From Micromonospora sp. Llam0 (GTDB lineage: Bacteria > Actinomycetota > Actinomycetes > Mycobacteriales > Micromonosporaceae): DNA of 64,000 bases. Location of the stretch: contig NZ_RJJY01000002.1 in the NCBI RefSeq assembly GCF_003751085.1, positions 1 through 64,000 on the forward strand, given 5' to 3'. The translations under genes were made by a program, and so were the position numbers. Under the pieces are notes generated by a model. That model saw nothing but the letters and a program-made list of their open reading frames with translations. It had not been told where the DNA came from and ran no database searches. Shown here piece after piece: positions 42,969 through 51,503 of the stretch (position 1 is the stretch's first letter; every line of letters starts with the position of its first letter).

Positions 42969-44495
42969 TCACGGCGCGTCGACGAGGGTGGCGGAGGCGG
43001 TCCGCGCCTCGCCGTCGCGCTCGTAGGTGATCTCGATCTGCTCCCCGACCTGGCCGGACTGCACCGCCGCGACGAGGTCGTCCGAGTCGTTCACCGGGGT
43101 GTCGCCGATCTGCACGACCACGTCGCCCTGGGCCAGGCCGGCCTGGTCGGCCGGGCTGCCGTCCTCGACCGCCGCGATCAACGCGCCGCCTTCGTCGGCC
43201 GCGGTCACGCTCACCCCGAGGTACGGGTGGCTGACCTCCTCGCCGGCCATCAGCGCTTCGGCCACGTCGGCGGCCTTGTTGCTGGGGATCGCGAAGCCGA
43301 CCCCGATGTTGCCCTCGCCCTGCCCGGAGGTGGCGATCGCGGTGTTGATGCCGATCACCTCACCGTTGGTGTTGACCAGGGCGCCACCGGAGTTCCCCGG
43401 GTTGATCGGGGCGTCGGTCTGCAGCAGCCCGGACATCGAGCTGACCTGCCCCCCGCCGCCGAACGGGCTCTGCTGCTGGCCGCCCACCGAAATGGTGCGG
43501 TCCTGCGCGCTGATGATCCCGGCGGTCACCGAACCCTGCAGACCGAGCGGGCTGCCCAGGGCCAGGACGGTGTCACCGACCCGCATCGTGCTGCTGTCGC
43601 CGAGGGTCGCCGGGGACAGCCCGTCCACGTCGTCGACCTTGACCACGGCCAGGTCGGTACGCGCGTCGGTGCCGACGACACTGCCGGACGCGGAGCCGCC
43701 GTCGGCGAAGTACACGGTGACCGATCCGCCGCGCGCCGACTCGACGACGTGGTTGTTGGTCAGGATGAAGCCTTCGGCGTTGAGCACCACACCGGAGCCT
43801 TCACCGGAGCCGGTGGAGATCGACACCACGCTGTCCTGGACGGCGTCGGCGATCTCGGCGAGCGACGACCGGTCGATCACCGGCGCCGCGCTGCCGCCGC
43901 CGTTGCTGCCGGTCTGCACCGCCGGCGCCGCGCCGCCGTTGTCGAAGGCGGCCACCACCGCACCGCCGACCGCACCGGAGCCGAGCATCAGGGCGAGGAC
44001 GACCGCCGAGCCGGCGACGATCCGGCCGACCCGGTTCGGCGGCCGCTGGGCACCGGCCTGGGCGGCGGCGCCGGGCGGCGGCGACCAGCTTACGTGCGGC
44101 TGGCCGTAGCCGTGTCCGGCGTACGGCTGGCCGTGGCTCCACTGCCCGTGCTGCCCGTACGGCACCTGGGCGTAGCCGGGAGCGTACGGGCCGGCCTGCG
44201 GTTGGCCGCTGAGCGGCGGCCCGGTAACCGGCTGAGCCGACGCGGGCTGAGCCGACGCGGGTGCCTCAGGCGCGGGTGAACTGGGCGCGGGCTGAGCCGG
44301 CGCGAGTGCCTCAGGCGCGGGCTGGGCCGGCGCGGGTGAGCCGGCGTACGGCTGGTTGGTCGGCGTCCAGTCGGTGGACGAACGACCGGCGGCCGGGTCG
44401 GGCTGACCCGACGCGGCAGGGGCCTGCCAGGGGCTGGCCGGCGGTTGAGCCTTGTCCGACGGCTCCGCCGGCGGCGTGGTCTCGTGCTCGCTCAT
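42969..44495 (-). CDS. pepD: HtrA/PepD-like serine protease with PDZ
   Basis: ATG 44495 (MSEHETTPP) gives 508 residues. A long Pro/Ala/Gln-rich cytoplasmic N-terminus (1-150) precedes one TM (about 172-192). The S1C protease has His in TNNHVV, Asp in TDLAVVKVDD and Ser in NPGNSGGALVN; a C-terminal PDZ has LGVSVTAADEGG and VVQIGDTPVNDSDDL. It degrades or chaperones misfolded envelope proteins. The order response regulator-kinase-HtrA matches mycobacterial mprA-mprB-pepD, and pepD is used in that sense. Confidence 0.9.
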   Translation of the reverse strand: MSEHETTPPAEPSDKAQPPASPWQAPAASGQPDPAAGRSSTDWTPTNQPYAGSPAPAQPAPEALAPAQPAPSSPAPEAPASAQPASAQPVTGPPLSGQPQAGPYAPGYAQVPYGQHGQWSHGQPYAGHGYGQPHVSWSPPPGAAAQAGAQRPPNRVGRIVAGSAVVLALMLGSGAVGGAVVAAFDNGGAAPAVQTGSNGGGSAAPVIDRSSLAEIADAVQDSVVSISTGSGEGSGVVLNAEGFILTNNHVVESARGGSVTVYFADGGSASGSVVGTDARTDLAVVKVDDVDGLSPATLGDSSTMRVGDTVLALGSPLGLQGSVTAGIISAQDRTISVGGQQQSPFGGGGQVSSMSGLLQTDAPINPGNSGGALVNTNGEVIGINTAIATSGQGEGNIGVGFAIPSNKAADVAEALMAGEEVSHPYLGVSVTAADEGGALIAAVEDGSPADQAGLAQGDVVVQIGDTPVNDSDDLVAAVQSGQVGEQIEITYERDGEARTASATLVDAP

Positions 44496-44557
44496 GTGTT
44501 CAGATTGCCCCCTGCCACTTTGACGTACCTGATTTGCGGCTGAGGTTTTCCTGAAAA

Positions 44558-46180
44558 TCATGATTCGCCGTTGTCGATGGAGTCGGAGTCGGGGTCGACG
44601 AGTTCGGTTTCGGCCAGCGGGAGCCGGACCCGGAAGGCGGCGCCTGCGCCGGGCTCGCTGTGCACCTCGACGGTGCCCGAGTGGGCGGCGACGAGTGCGG
44701 CGACGATCGCCAGCCCGAGTCCGGTGCCGGTCGGCCGCTCCGCGCTGCGGGTACGGGCGGCGTCGGCCCGGTAGAACCGCTCGAAGACCCGTTCGGACTG
44801 CTCCGGGGTGAGACCGGGCCCCTCATCGGCCACCTCGACCGTGGCGAAGCCCGGCTCGGCGGCCCGCAACCGCAGGGTGACCGGTGTGTCGGCCGGAGTG
44901 TGGCTGATCGCGTTGGTCATCAGGTTGCCGATCACCTGACGCAGCCGGGCGTCGTCGCCCAGCACCACCAGCCGGCCGGCACCGGGCCCGATGTCCAGCT
45001 CCACCCGGCGCTGCGGGTCGACCGCCCGGGCCGCCTGCACCGCGTCGCTGGCCAGCACCGACAGCTCGACCGGAGCCAGGTCCAACGGGCGTTCCCGGTC
45101 GAGGCGGGCCAGCAGCAGCAGGTCCTCCACCAGCAGACCCATTCGGGCCGCCTCGTCCTCGATCCGGCGGACCAGCCGGGCCGCTTCCTGCGGCGACGCG
45201 GCGGCGGCCCCCTGCCGGTACAGCTCAGCGAAGCCACGGATGGTGGTCAACGGGGTCCGCAGCTCGTGCGAGGCGTCGGCGACGAACTGGCGCATCCGCT
45301 CCTCGGACCGGCGGGCCCGGGTCTCCGAGGACTGGGCGGCGACGGCGGCTTCCCGGGCCGACGCCTCCGCCATCCGGGCCGCCCACTCGGAGCTCGCCCG
45401 GGCGGTGAACGCCGCCTCGATCTGGGTCAGCATCGCGTTGAGCGTGCGGGACAGCCGGCCCAGCTCGGTCTGCGGCACGTGCGCGCCCGGCTCCGGGTCG
45501 GGCACCCGCCGGCTCAGGTCGCCGGCGGCGATGGCCGCAGCCGTCTGCTCGATCTCGACCAGCGGCCGCAGGTTGGTCCGCACGATCGCGGCACCGGCCA
45601 GCGCCAGCAGAGTCACCACTCCGATGCCGACCAGAATGTCGATCCAGACCAGCCGGCTGACCGCCCGGTCGACGTCGACGAGGCTCTGCCCGACCGCGAT
45701 GACGTCGCCGGTGGGCAGCGACGCGTAGAGCATCCGCCAGCGCGGGGCGCCGTTGCGGGCGTACACGGTCTTCGGCTCGCCCTGCAGCGCGGCGAAGCCG
45801 TCCCAGTCGGCCGGCCAGCGCGGCAGCTCACCGGTGGCGATCCGGTCGTCGTCGTAGTAGGGCCCGCCGAGCGGGCCGTCCTGGTACGAGACGACCACCA
45901 GGTAGTTGGTCGGCAGCGGTCTGACGACCGAGGCGGGCTGGTCCCACGCCGGCAGGCGTTGCGCCTTGCTCACCTCGTCGCGCAGGTCGGTGACGTAGTC
46001 ACGCAGGTCCGTGTCGATCTGGTCGACCAGGTAGCTGCGCAGGAAGAACGCGCTGCTCACGCTGATCACCAGCAGCGCGGTGAGGACCAGGCTGAGTACC
46101 GAGGTGACCAGCTTGACCCGCAGCGGTACGCCGCGCAGCCAGCCCGTCACCGGGGCGGGCGCCAGCGTCGGCCGGTTCAC
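44558..46180 (-). CDS. Sensor histidine kinase, MprB-like
   Basis: A 540-residue kinase. TM1 about 23-47, an extracellular sensor of about 130 residues, TM2 about 182-205 and a HAMP domain lead to HisKA (DASHELRTPLTT, phospho-His) and HATPase motifs (VEVADEGPGL, GTGLGLAIV). The start overlaps the regulator stop (ATGA, 46177-46180). It senses an envelope signal and should control htrA, by analogy with MprAB; this is inferred from gene order and fold. Confidence 0.92.
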   Translation of the reverse strand: MNRPTLAPAPVTGWLRGVPLRVKLVTSVLSLVLTALLVISVSSAFFLRSYLVDQIDTDLRDYVTDLRDEVSKAQRLPAWDQPASVVRPLPTNYLVVVSYQDGPLGGPYYDDDRIATGELPRWPADWDGFAALQGEPKTVYARNGAPRWRMLYASLPTGDVIAVGQSLVDVDRAVSRLVWIDILVGIGVVTLLALAGAAIVRTNLRPLVEIEQTAAAIAAGDLSRRVPDPEPGAHVPQTELGRLSRTLNAMLTQIEAAFTARASSEWAARMAEASAREAAVAAQSSETRARRSEERMRQFVADASHELRTPLTTIRGFAELYRQGAAAASPQEAARLVRRIEDEAARMGLLVEDLLLLARLDRERPLDLAPVELSVLASDAVQAARAVDPQRRVELDIGPGAGRLVVLGDDARLRQVIGNLMTNAISHTPADTPVTLRLRAAEPGFATVEVADEGPGLTPEQSERVFERFYRADAARTRSAERPTGTGLGLAIVAALVAAHSGTVEVHSEPGAGAAFRVRLPLAETELVDPDSDSIDNGES

Positions 46181-46878
46181 GCCGCTGGTTTGCGCAGCAC
46201 GTAGCCGACGCCACGCAGGGTGTGGATGAGCCGGGGCTGGGTGTTGTCGACCTTGCGGCGCAGGTAGGAGATGTAGGACTCGACGATGTTGTCGTCGCCC
46301 CGGAAGTCGTAGTTCCAGACGTGGTCGAGGATCTGCGCCTTGGACAGCACCCGGTTGGCGTTGAGCATCAGGTAGCGCAGCAGCTTGAACTCGGTCGGTG
46401 ACAGCTGCACCCGGTTGCCCGCCCGGTAGACCTCGTGGGTCTCCTCGTCCAGCTCCAGGTCGGCGAAGGTGAGCCGGGACGAGGTCTGACCGCCGTTGCT
46501 GGTACGCCGCAGCACCGCCCGGATCCGGGCGGTCAGCTCCTCCAGCGAGAAGGGCTTGGTGACGTAGTCGTCGCCGCCGAGGGTCAGCCCGCGGATCTTG
46601 TCGTCGGTGGCGTCCCGCGCCGTGAGGAAGACCACCGGGGTACGGGTACCGGCCTCCCGCATCATCCGGATCACCTCGAAGCCGTCCAGGTCGGGCAGCA
46701 TGACGTCGAGCACCACGAGGTCGGGCCGGCGCTCGCGGGCGGCGTTCAGCGCGGCGCTGCCGCTGGTCGCGGTGGTGACGTCGAACCCGGCGAACCGCAG
46801 ACTGGCGGAGAGCAGTTCGAGGATGTTCGGGTCGTCCTCGACGACGAGCAGCTTCGCCTCGGTCTGCGATGCGGTCAT
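46177..46878 (-). CDS. OmpR-family response regulator, MprA-like
   Basis: ATG 46878 gives a 233-residue regulator. The receiver has VVEDD, the phospho-acceptor Asp in VVLDVMLPDLDG, TAR and K in VTKPFS. The winged helix ends in SYISYLRRKVD and THLRGVGYVL-like sequence (LIHTLRGVGYVLR). A perfect 20-bp palindrome covers its start codon and a GCTGA direct repeat lies upstream, suggesting autoregulation. Confidence 0.94.
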   Translation of the reverse strand: MTASQTEAKLLVVEDDPNILELLSASLRFAGFDVTTATSGSAALNAARERRPDLVVLDVMLPDLDGFEVIRMMREAGTRTPVVFLTARDATDDKIRGLTLGGDDYVTKPFSLEELTARIRAVLRRTSNGGQTSSRLTFADLELDEETHEVYRAGNRVQLSPTEFKLLRYLMLNANRVLSKAQILDHVWNYDFRGDDNIVESYISYLRRKVDNTQPRLIHTLRGVGYVLRKPAA

Positions 46879-46887
46879 GACCGCATC
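46868..46887. promoter_or_regulatory. 20-bp perfect palindrome over the regulator start codon
   Basis: The sequence 46868-46887 (GATGCGGTCA then TGACCGCATC) is its own reverse complement. It contains the ATG of the response regulator, so it could be an operator or an mRNA hairpin hiding the start. Confidence 0.7.
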
Positions 46888-46921
46888 ATCCCGGATCGGT
46901 CTGGGTTCGGCCTGGGGAGCC

Positions 46922-46937
46922 GCTGACAATCAGCTGA
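46922..46937. promoter_or_regulatory. GCTGA direct repeat, candidate regulator box
   Basis: GCTGA occurs at 46922-46926 and 46933-46937, an 11-bp step equal to one helical turn, about 45 bp upstream of the response regulator. OmpR-type regulators, including MprA, bind direct repeats with this spacing. Binding is inferred. Confidence 0.4.
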
Positions 46938-46967
46938 GAGTGAGCTCGAAGCGCGGGACGAGTGACC

Positions 46968-47933
46968 TCAGCCGACGAGGTCGAGGGCGGAGCGGGTCGG
47001 CACCGGGTCGCGGTCGGCGAGCCGGGCGAGCGCCCGCCGGTGCCGGAACCGGTCCGGCGGCAGCGGCGCGCCGGCGTCCAGCGTCACCGTCAGATCCCGT
47101 AGCCCCAGCACCCGCCGTACCGACGGCCACAACGCCTCGTCCCCGATGAACGCCGCCACGCTGGTCGGCGCCGGCCCGGCCGCTACCGGCCCGGCCGCTA
47201 CCCGGTCGGCCGGCCCGGCGAAGTGGTACGTCAGGGTGAGCGGGACGACCGGCACCTCGGCATCGAGGGCGGCCTGGAACAGCGCGGGGCGAAACGGTGC
47301 CGGGCGCGGCGCGCCGGAGCTGCACCGGCCGCCGGAGGTGGCCCGGCCGGCGGTGCCGCAGGTCGTGGTGGCCTGCGGGAACACCGCGATCTGGTGCCCG
47401 GCGCGCAACGCGGCGGCGATGTCGGCAACCGTGCCGGGCAGCGTACGGGGCCGGTCGCGGTCGATGAACAGGGTGCCGCCGACCCGGGCCAGCGCGCCGA
47501 TCACCGGCCAGCCACGAATCTCCCGCTTGGCGAGCAGCCGGGCCGGGGTGACAGCGAGGATGGCCAGGGTATCCAGCCACGAGACGTGGTTGGCGGCCAG
47601 CAACGCCGCCCGGTCCGGCAGCCGGCCGACCAGCCGCAGCCGGACGCCGAGCGTACGCAGCAGGCCGCGGGCCCACAGCCGCCCGGCGACCGGGCGTAGC
47701 CGCCGGGTGAGCAGCGGCAGCACCACCAGCAGTACCAGCCCGGCGGCGAGCATGCCGAGCACGCCGGTCAGCCGGGTCAGCCGGGTCAGCCGGCCGGCGG
47801 CGGGCACGGTGGGTGGGGGCGGCAGGCAGCCGACCCCGCACCCGGATCGAGGTCGCCAGAAGGTGCCGTGGCCGTACGGTCGCGGTGACCCGCCGAGCGG
47901 TCGCGGTGAACTGGCGAGCGGTCGCGGTGCCAT
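46968..47933 (-). CDS. PlsC/OlsA-like O-acyltransferase
   Basis: ATG 47933 overlaps the GNAT stop (TGATG). The 321-residue protein has two N-terminal hydrophobic segments and a 1-acylglycerolphosphate acyltransferase domain: NHVSWLD (HxxxxD), REIRGWPVIG and VFPQATTT. The last motif has Gln in place of the usual Glu of FPEGT. Coupled to the GNAT acyltransferase upstream, it probably adds the second acyl chain of ornithine lipid (OlsA role). The substrate is inferred from the pairing. Confidence 0.82.
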   Translation of the reverse strand: MAPRPLASSPRPLGGSPRPYGHGTFWRPRSGCGVGCLPPPPTVPAAGRLTRLTRLTGVLGMLAAGLVLLVVLPLLTRRLRPVAGRLWARGLLRTLGVRLRLVGRLPDRAALLAANHVSWLDTLAILAVTPARLLAKREIRGWPVIGALARVGGTLFIDRDRPRTLPGTVADIAAALRAGHQIAVFPQATTTCGTAGRATSGGRCSSGAPRPAPFRPALFQAALDAEVPVVPLTLTYHFAGPADRVAAGPVAAGPAPTSVAAFIGDEALWPSVRRVLGLRDLTVTLDAGAPLPPDRFRHRRALARLADRDPVPTRSALDLVG

Positions 47934-48718
47934 CACAGCTCCAGGAAGTGACGCAGGTAACGGGGATCGGTCCGGTCCAGCGAGAGCAGCACGTACAGGT
48001 CGGCGACCGCGAAGTCGGGGTCGTACGCGGGTTCGCCACACACCCAGGCGCCGAGTCGCAGGTAGCCGCGCAGCAACGGCGGCATGCCGACCCGGCCGGT
48101 CCTCGGCAGGGCCGGTGCAGGTGGCGGTTCGGGTTCGGCGAGCCAGGGGCGGCGTGGCCGGACCCGCAGCAGCGGTGGGGCCAGGTGCCGGTCCCGGACC
48201 GTACGCCAGACCGCGTGGGCGCTCGCCCCGCCGTCGTGCAGTGGCACCGAGGCGCAGCCGCCCAGCCAGCGCAGGTCACGTTCCCGCAGGTAGCGGGCGA
48301 TGCCGGCCCAGATCAGGTTGATCACCGCACCGCCCCGGTGGTCGGGGTGCACGCAGGCCCGGCCGGCCTCCACCAGGTGGTCACCGATCAGCCGCAGCGG
48401 TCTGGTGTCGAACTCGGTGTCGGCGTACCAGCGGCCGACCCGGGCGGCGCGGTCCGGCGGCAGCAGCCGGTAGGTGCCGACCACGGCACCGGTCCGGGTG
48501 TCCCGGACGATCAGATGGTCACAGTGTTCATCGAACCCGTCCACGTCCCGGTCGGCGTCCACCCCGCCGGAGCGGGTGTCGGAATTGGCACCGAACTCGG
48601 CGGCGAACACCTGGCGACGCAGTCGTTGCGCGGCGGCGACCTGATCGGTGTCGTCGGCGACGGAGACGACGTACTCGCTGGTCCTGGCTGGGGTGGCGGC
48701 GGTCAGCAACACGGCCAT
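47933..48718 (-). CDS. OlsB-like GNAT N-acyltransferase
   Basis: A 261-residue protein of the Acetyltransf_5 group to which ornithine N-acyltransferases belong. Patterns: AAQRLRRQVFAAEFGA, DEHCDHLIVRD, GTYRLLPPD, FDTRPL, GRACVHPDHRGGAVINLIW. It would link a 3-hydroxyacyl chain to the amino group of ornithine, followed by OlsA-type O-acylation. It is the first gene of the two-gene unit; the divergent gene at 48795 shares its upstream region. Confidence 0.8.
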   Translation of the reverse strand: MAVLLTAATPARTSEYVVSVADDTDQVAAAQRLRRQVFAAEFGANSDTRSGGVDADRDVDGFDEHCDHLIVRDTRTGAVVGTYRLLPPDRAARVGRWYADTEFDTRPLRLIGDHLVEAGRACVHPDHRGGAVINLIWAGIARYLRERDLRWLGGCASVPLHDGGASAHAVWRTVRDRHLAPPLLRVRPRRPWLAEPEPPPAPALPRTGRVGMPPLLRGYLRLGAWVCGEPAYDPDFAVADLYVLLSLDRTDPRYLRHFLEL

Positions 48719-48794
48719 GAGATGTGTGTAAGGTGCCCCGGAACCGTCGACGTGTCGGCAGCGGATGGCACCGGTGTCGATCCGGTGAACGACG

Positions 48795-49550
48795 GTGGCG
48801 ATCGACTGCGAGGATGGTCCGGTGCTGATCTCCGCCCGGTTCAACGGCCCGACCGGCTCCGCCAACGGCGGGTACGCGGCCGGCCGGTTCGCCCAGGCGC
48901 TGCTGCGCGCCGAGCCGGCCACCGTGGTCCCCGGTCGGCCGGTCCGGGTGACCCTGCGCCGGCCGCCGCCGCTGGACACCGAGCTGCGGGTGGCGCGTAC
49001 CGCCGACGACGCCCTGAGCGTGGAGGCCGGCGGGGATCCGGTCACACTGATCGCCGAGGCCGAGGCGGTCGCCGGGACGGTCGACGGACCGACCGTACCG
49101 CCGGTCGACCTGGCCACGGCGGAGGCCGCCAGCGCCCGGTATCCTGGCCACGCCGCGCATCCGTTCCCGGACTGCTACGTCTGCGGCCCGCGACACCCCG
49201 ACGGCCTGCGGGTGTTTCCCGGGCCGGTGGGTGACGGACGCACCGCCGCGCCGTTCGTCGTCCCCGACGACCGTACGGTGCCGACGGTCTGGGCCGCGTT
49301 GGACTGCCCCGGCGGCTGGACGGTGCTCGCCCCCGGCCGGCCGTACCTGCTGGGCCGGATGACCGCGACGGTGGCCGCGCTGCCGGCACCGGGCCAGCGT
49401 TGCGTGGTGGTCGGCGATCTGCTCGAAACCAGCGGCCGCAAGGCCGAGGTACGCACGACGCTCTACGATGCTGCGGGACAACCGCTGGCGGCGGCCCAGG
49501 CGACCTGGATCGCCATCGCTGGCCCGCCGCCGGGTGACGGGGCGGTGTGA
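48795..49550 (+). CDS. Thioesterase/hotdog-like protein of unknown function
   Basis: A 251-residue protein with an N-terminal NGPTGSANGGYAAGRFAQAL, as in acyl-CoA thioesterase-like folds, and a characteristic FPDCYVCGPRHPDGLRVFPG segment. A C-terminal double-hotdog layout is likely. GTG 48795 is used, and other GTG codons follow. No catalytic residues can be named. It ends 13 bp before the ABC exporter genes. Confidence 0.7.
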   Translation: MAIDCEDGPVLISARFNGPTGSANGGYAAGRFAQALLRAEPATVVPGRPVRVTLRRPPPLDTELRVARTADDALSVEAGGDPVTLIAEAEAVAGTVDGPTVPPVDLATAEAASARYPGHAAHPFPDCYVCGPRHPDGLRVFPGPVGDGRTAAPFVVPDDRTVPTVWAALDCPGGWTVLAPGRPYLLGRMTATVAALPAPGQRCVVVGDLLETSGRKAEVRTTLYDAAGQPLAAAQATWIAIAGPPPGDGAV

Positions 49551-49563
49551 CGAGAGGAGCCAC

Positions 49564-50478
49564 ATGTCGGAGGACGGACGCATCGTCGTCTCCGGGCTGA
49601 CCAAGCAGTACCGCAATGTCCGCGCGGTCGACGATCTGTCGTTCGCCGTGGAGCCGGGGCGGGTGACCGGCTTTCTCGGCCCGAACGGGGCCGGCAAGAC
49701 GACCACTCTGCGGATGATGCTCAACCTGGTCACGCCGACCAGCGGTCATGCCACCGTGGGCGGGCGGCGGTACGCCGACCTGACCGATCCGCTGCGGCAC
49801 GTCGGCGCGGTGCTGGAGGCCTCCAGCGCGCACAAGGGCCGCTCCGGCATCAACCATCTGCGGGTGATCTGCGCCGCGGCCGGGCTGCCGCTGCGCCGCG
49901 CCGAGGAGACGCTCGGCCTGGTCGGGTTGACGCCGGCCGCCAAGCGCAAGTTCAAGGGCTACTCGCTCGGCATGCGGCAGCGGCTGGGGATCGCCGCGGC
50001 GATGCTGGGCGACCCGAAGGTGCTGATCCTCGACGAGCCGGCCAACGGGCTGGACCCGGAGGGCATCCGCTGGATGCGGGACCTGCTCAAGTCGTTCGCC
50101 GCGCAGGGCCGCACGGTGCTCGTCTCCAGCCACCTGCTGGCCGAAATGCAGCTGCTCGCCGACGACGTGGTGATCATCGCGGCTGGTCGGCTGGTCCGGC
50201 ACGGCCCGGTCGGCGAGGTGATGGCGTCGATGTCCGGTGCCCCGACGGTCCGGGTCCGCACCCCGCACGGCGAGAAGCTGACGGCGGCGTTGGGCCGGGC
50301 CGAGGCGACGGTGCAGACCGCGCCGGACGGCGCGCTGCTGGTCGTCGGGGCGGACGCGCCGACGATCGGCCGGACCGCCCTGGCCGAGGGCGTCGAGCTG
50401 CACGAGTTGACCACCGAGCGACCCGATCTGGAACGGGTCTTCCTGGAACTGACCAGCGCGAAGGCGGCCATCCGATGA
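49564..50478 (+). CDS. ABC-2 type exporter ATPase
   Basis: ATG 49564 follows GAGAGGAGC. The 304-residue ATPase has Walker A GPNGAGKTT, signature YSLGMRQRLGIAAA, Walker B VLILDEPANGLD and VLVSSHLL. It is of the BcrA/drug-exporter type. The stop overlaps the permease start (ATGA, 50475-50478). The substrate is unknown; similar pairs give self-resistance or move lipids. Confidence 0.92.
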   Translation: MSEDGRIVVSGLTKQYRNVRAVDDLSFAVEPGRVTGFLGPNGAGKTTTLRMMLNLVTPTSGHATVGGRRYADLTDPLRHVGAVLEASSAHKGRSGINHLRVICAAAGLPLRRAEETLGLVGLTPAAKRKFKGYSLGMRQRLGIAAAMLGDPKVLILDEPANGLDPEGIRWMRDLLKSFAAQGRTVLVSSHLLAEMQLLADDVVIIAAGRLVRHGPVGEVMASMSGAPTVRVRTPHGEKLTAALGRAEATVQTAPDGALLVVGADAPTIGRTALAEGVELHELTTERPDLERVFLELTSAKAAIR

Positions 50479-51302
50479 ATCTGGTACGCAGCGAGCTGCT
50501 CAAGATCACCACCACCGCCACCTGGTGGGTCTTCGGCCTGATCTACCTACCGTTGTGGGCGGTCACCCTGCTGGTCAACTACGTGCAGACCAGCGTGCTC
50601 TCCGACCCTGGGCGGTTCGGCCCGACGACGCCGGAGAACGACGAGGTGCTCAGCGCGGTCAGCGAGGCGCCGGCGCTGGCGGCCAACCTCTACACCAACG
50701 GCCAGTTCTTCGGGCTGCTGGTGGTGATGCTGCTCGGCGTGATCGTGGTGACCAACGAGTACTTCCACCAGACCGCGACGACGACCTTCCTGACCAGCCC
50801 GCGACGCACCGAGGTGGTGCTGGCGAAGCTGGCCGCCGCGTCGTTGCTCGGCTTCGTCTTCTGGCTGATCACCACGGTGGTCAACCTGATCGCCGGCGCG
50901 CTGGTGCTGGCCACCTTCGACATCGGTCCGGAGTTCGGCTCGGGCGCGGTCTGGGAGGCGGTCGGGCTCAACGGTCTGGCCTACCTGCTGTGGGCGATCT
51001 TCGGGGTCGGCTTCGGGGTGCTGATCCGCAGCCAGCTCGGGGCCACCGTCTCGGCGATCCTGCTCTACCTGGGCGGCTACCTCGGCACGGCGATCATCCT
51101 GGCCACACTGGCGTCCCGGTTCGGCGACTGGGTCAGCGACCTGCAGTGGTTGGTGCCCTCGATCGCGTCCCAGTTGATGGTCGCCGGCACCGACCTGCCG
51201 GACAGCCCGCCCCGGTGGACCGGCGCGCTGATCCTGATCGGCTACGCGCTGTTGACCGGCATCGTCGGTACGGTGATCACCCGCCGCCGGGACATCTCCT
51301 GA
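50475..51302 (+). CDS. ABC-2 type permease
   Basis: A 275-residue membrane protein with about six helices, starting NLVRSELLKITTTATWWVFG. Middle segment: TNEYFHQTATTTFLTSPRRT. It is translationally coupled to the ATPase and forms the homodimeric channel of the exporter. No further export gene follows; kgd begins 201 bp downstream and nothing identifiable lies between. Confidence 0.9.
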   Translation: MNLVRSELLKITTTATWWVFGLIYLPLWAVTLLVNYVQTSVLSDPGRFGPTTPENDEVLSAVSEAPALAANLYTNGQFFGLLVVMLLGVIVVTNEYFHQTATTTFLTSPRRTEVVLAKLAAASLLGFVFWLITTVVNLIAGALVLATFDIGPEFGSGAVWEAVGLNGLAYLLWAIFGVGFGVLIRSQLGATVSAILLYLGGYLGTAIILATLASRFGDWVSDLQWLVPSIASQLMVAGTDLPDSPPRWTGALILIGYALLTGIVGTVITRRRDIS

Positions 51303-51503
51303 CCGGTCCGGAATATCACCACTGACCTGCCATTCCGGCCGGTACGGCTGGGGCAACCGTTGTGAAAAGTGACACGAGCCGCATGCGACAATGCCGCCCG
51401 TCGGCGTACAGCGTAGCCTGGTAGCCGTCCCCGACCAGCGCCCCGACCCTGGTGGCGTCCCCCGCGTGACAATCCGACCGCGTGAAAGAGGCGATTACCG
51501 GCC

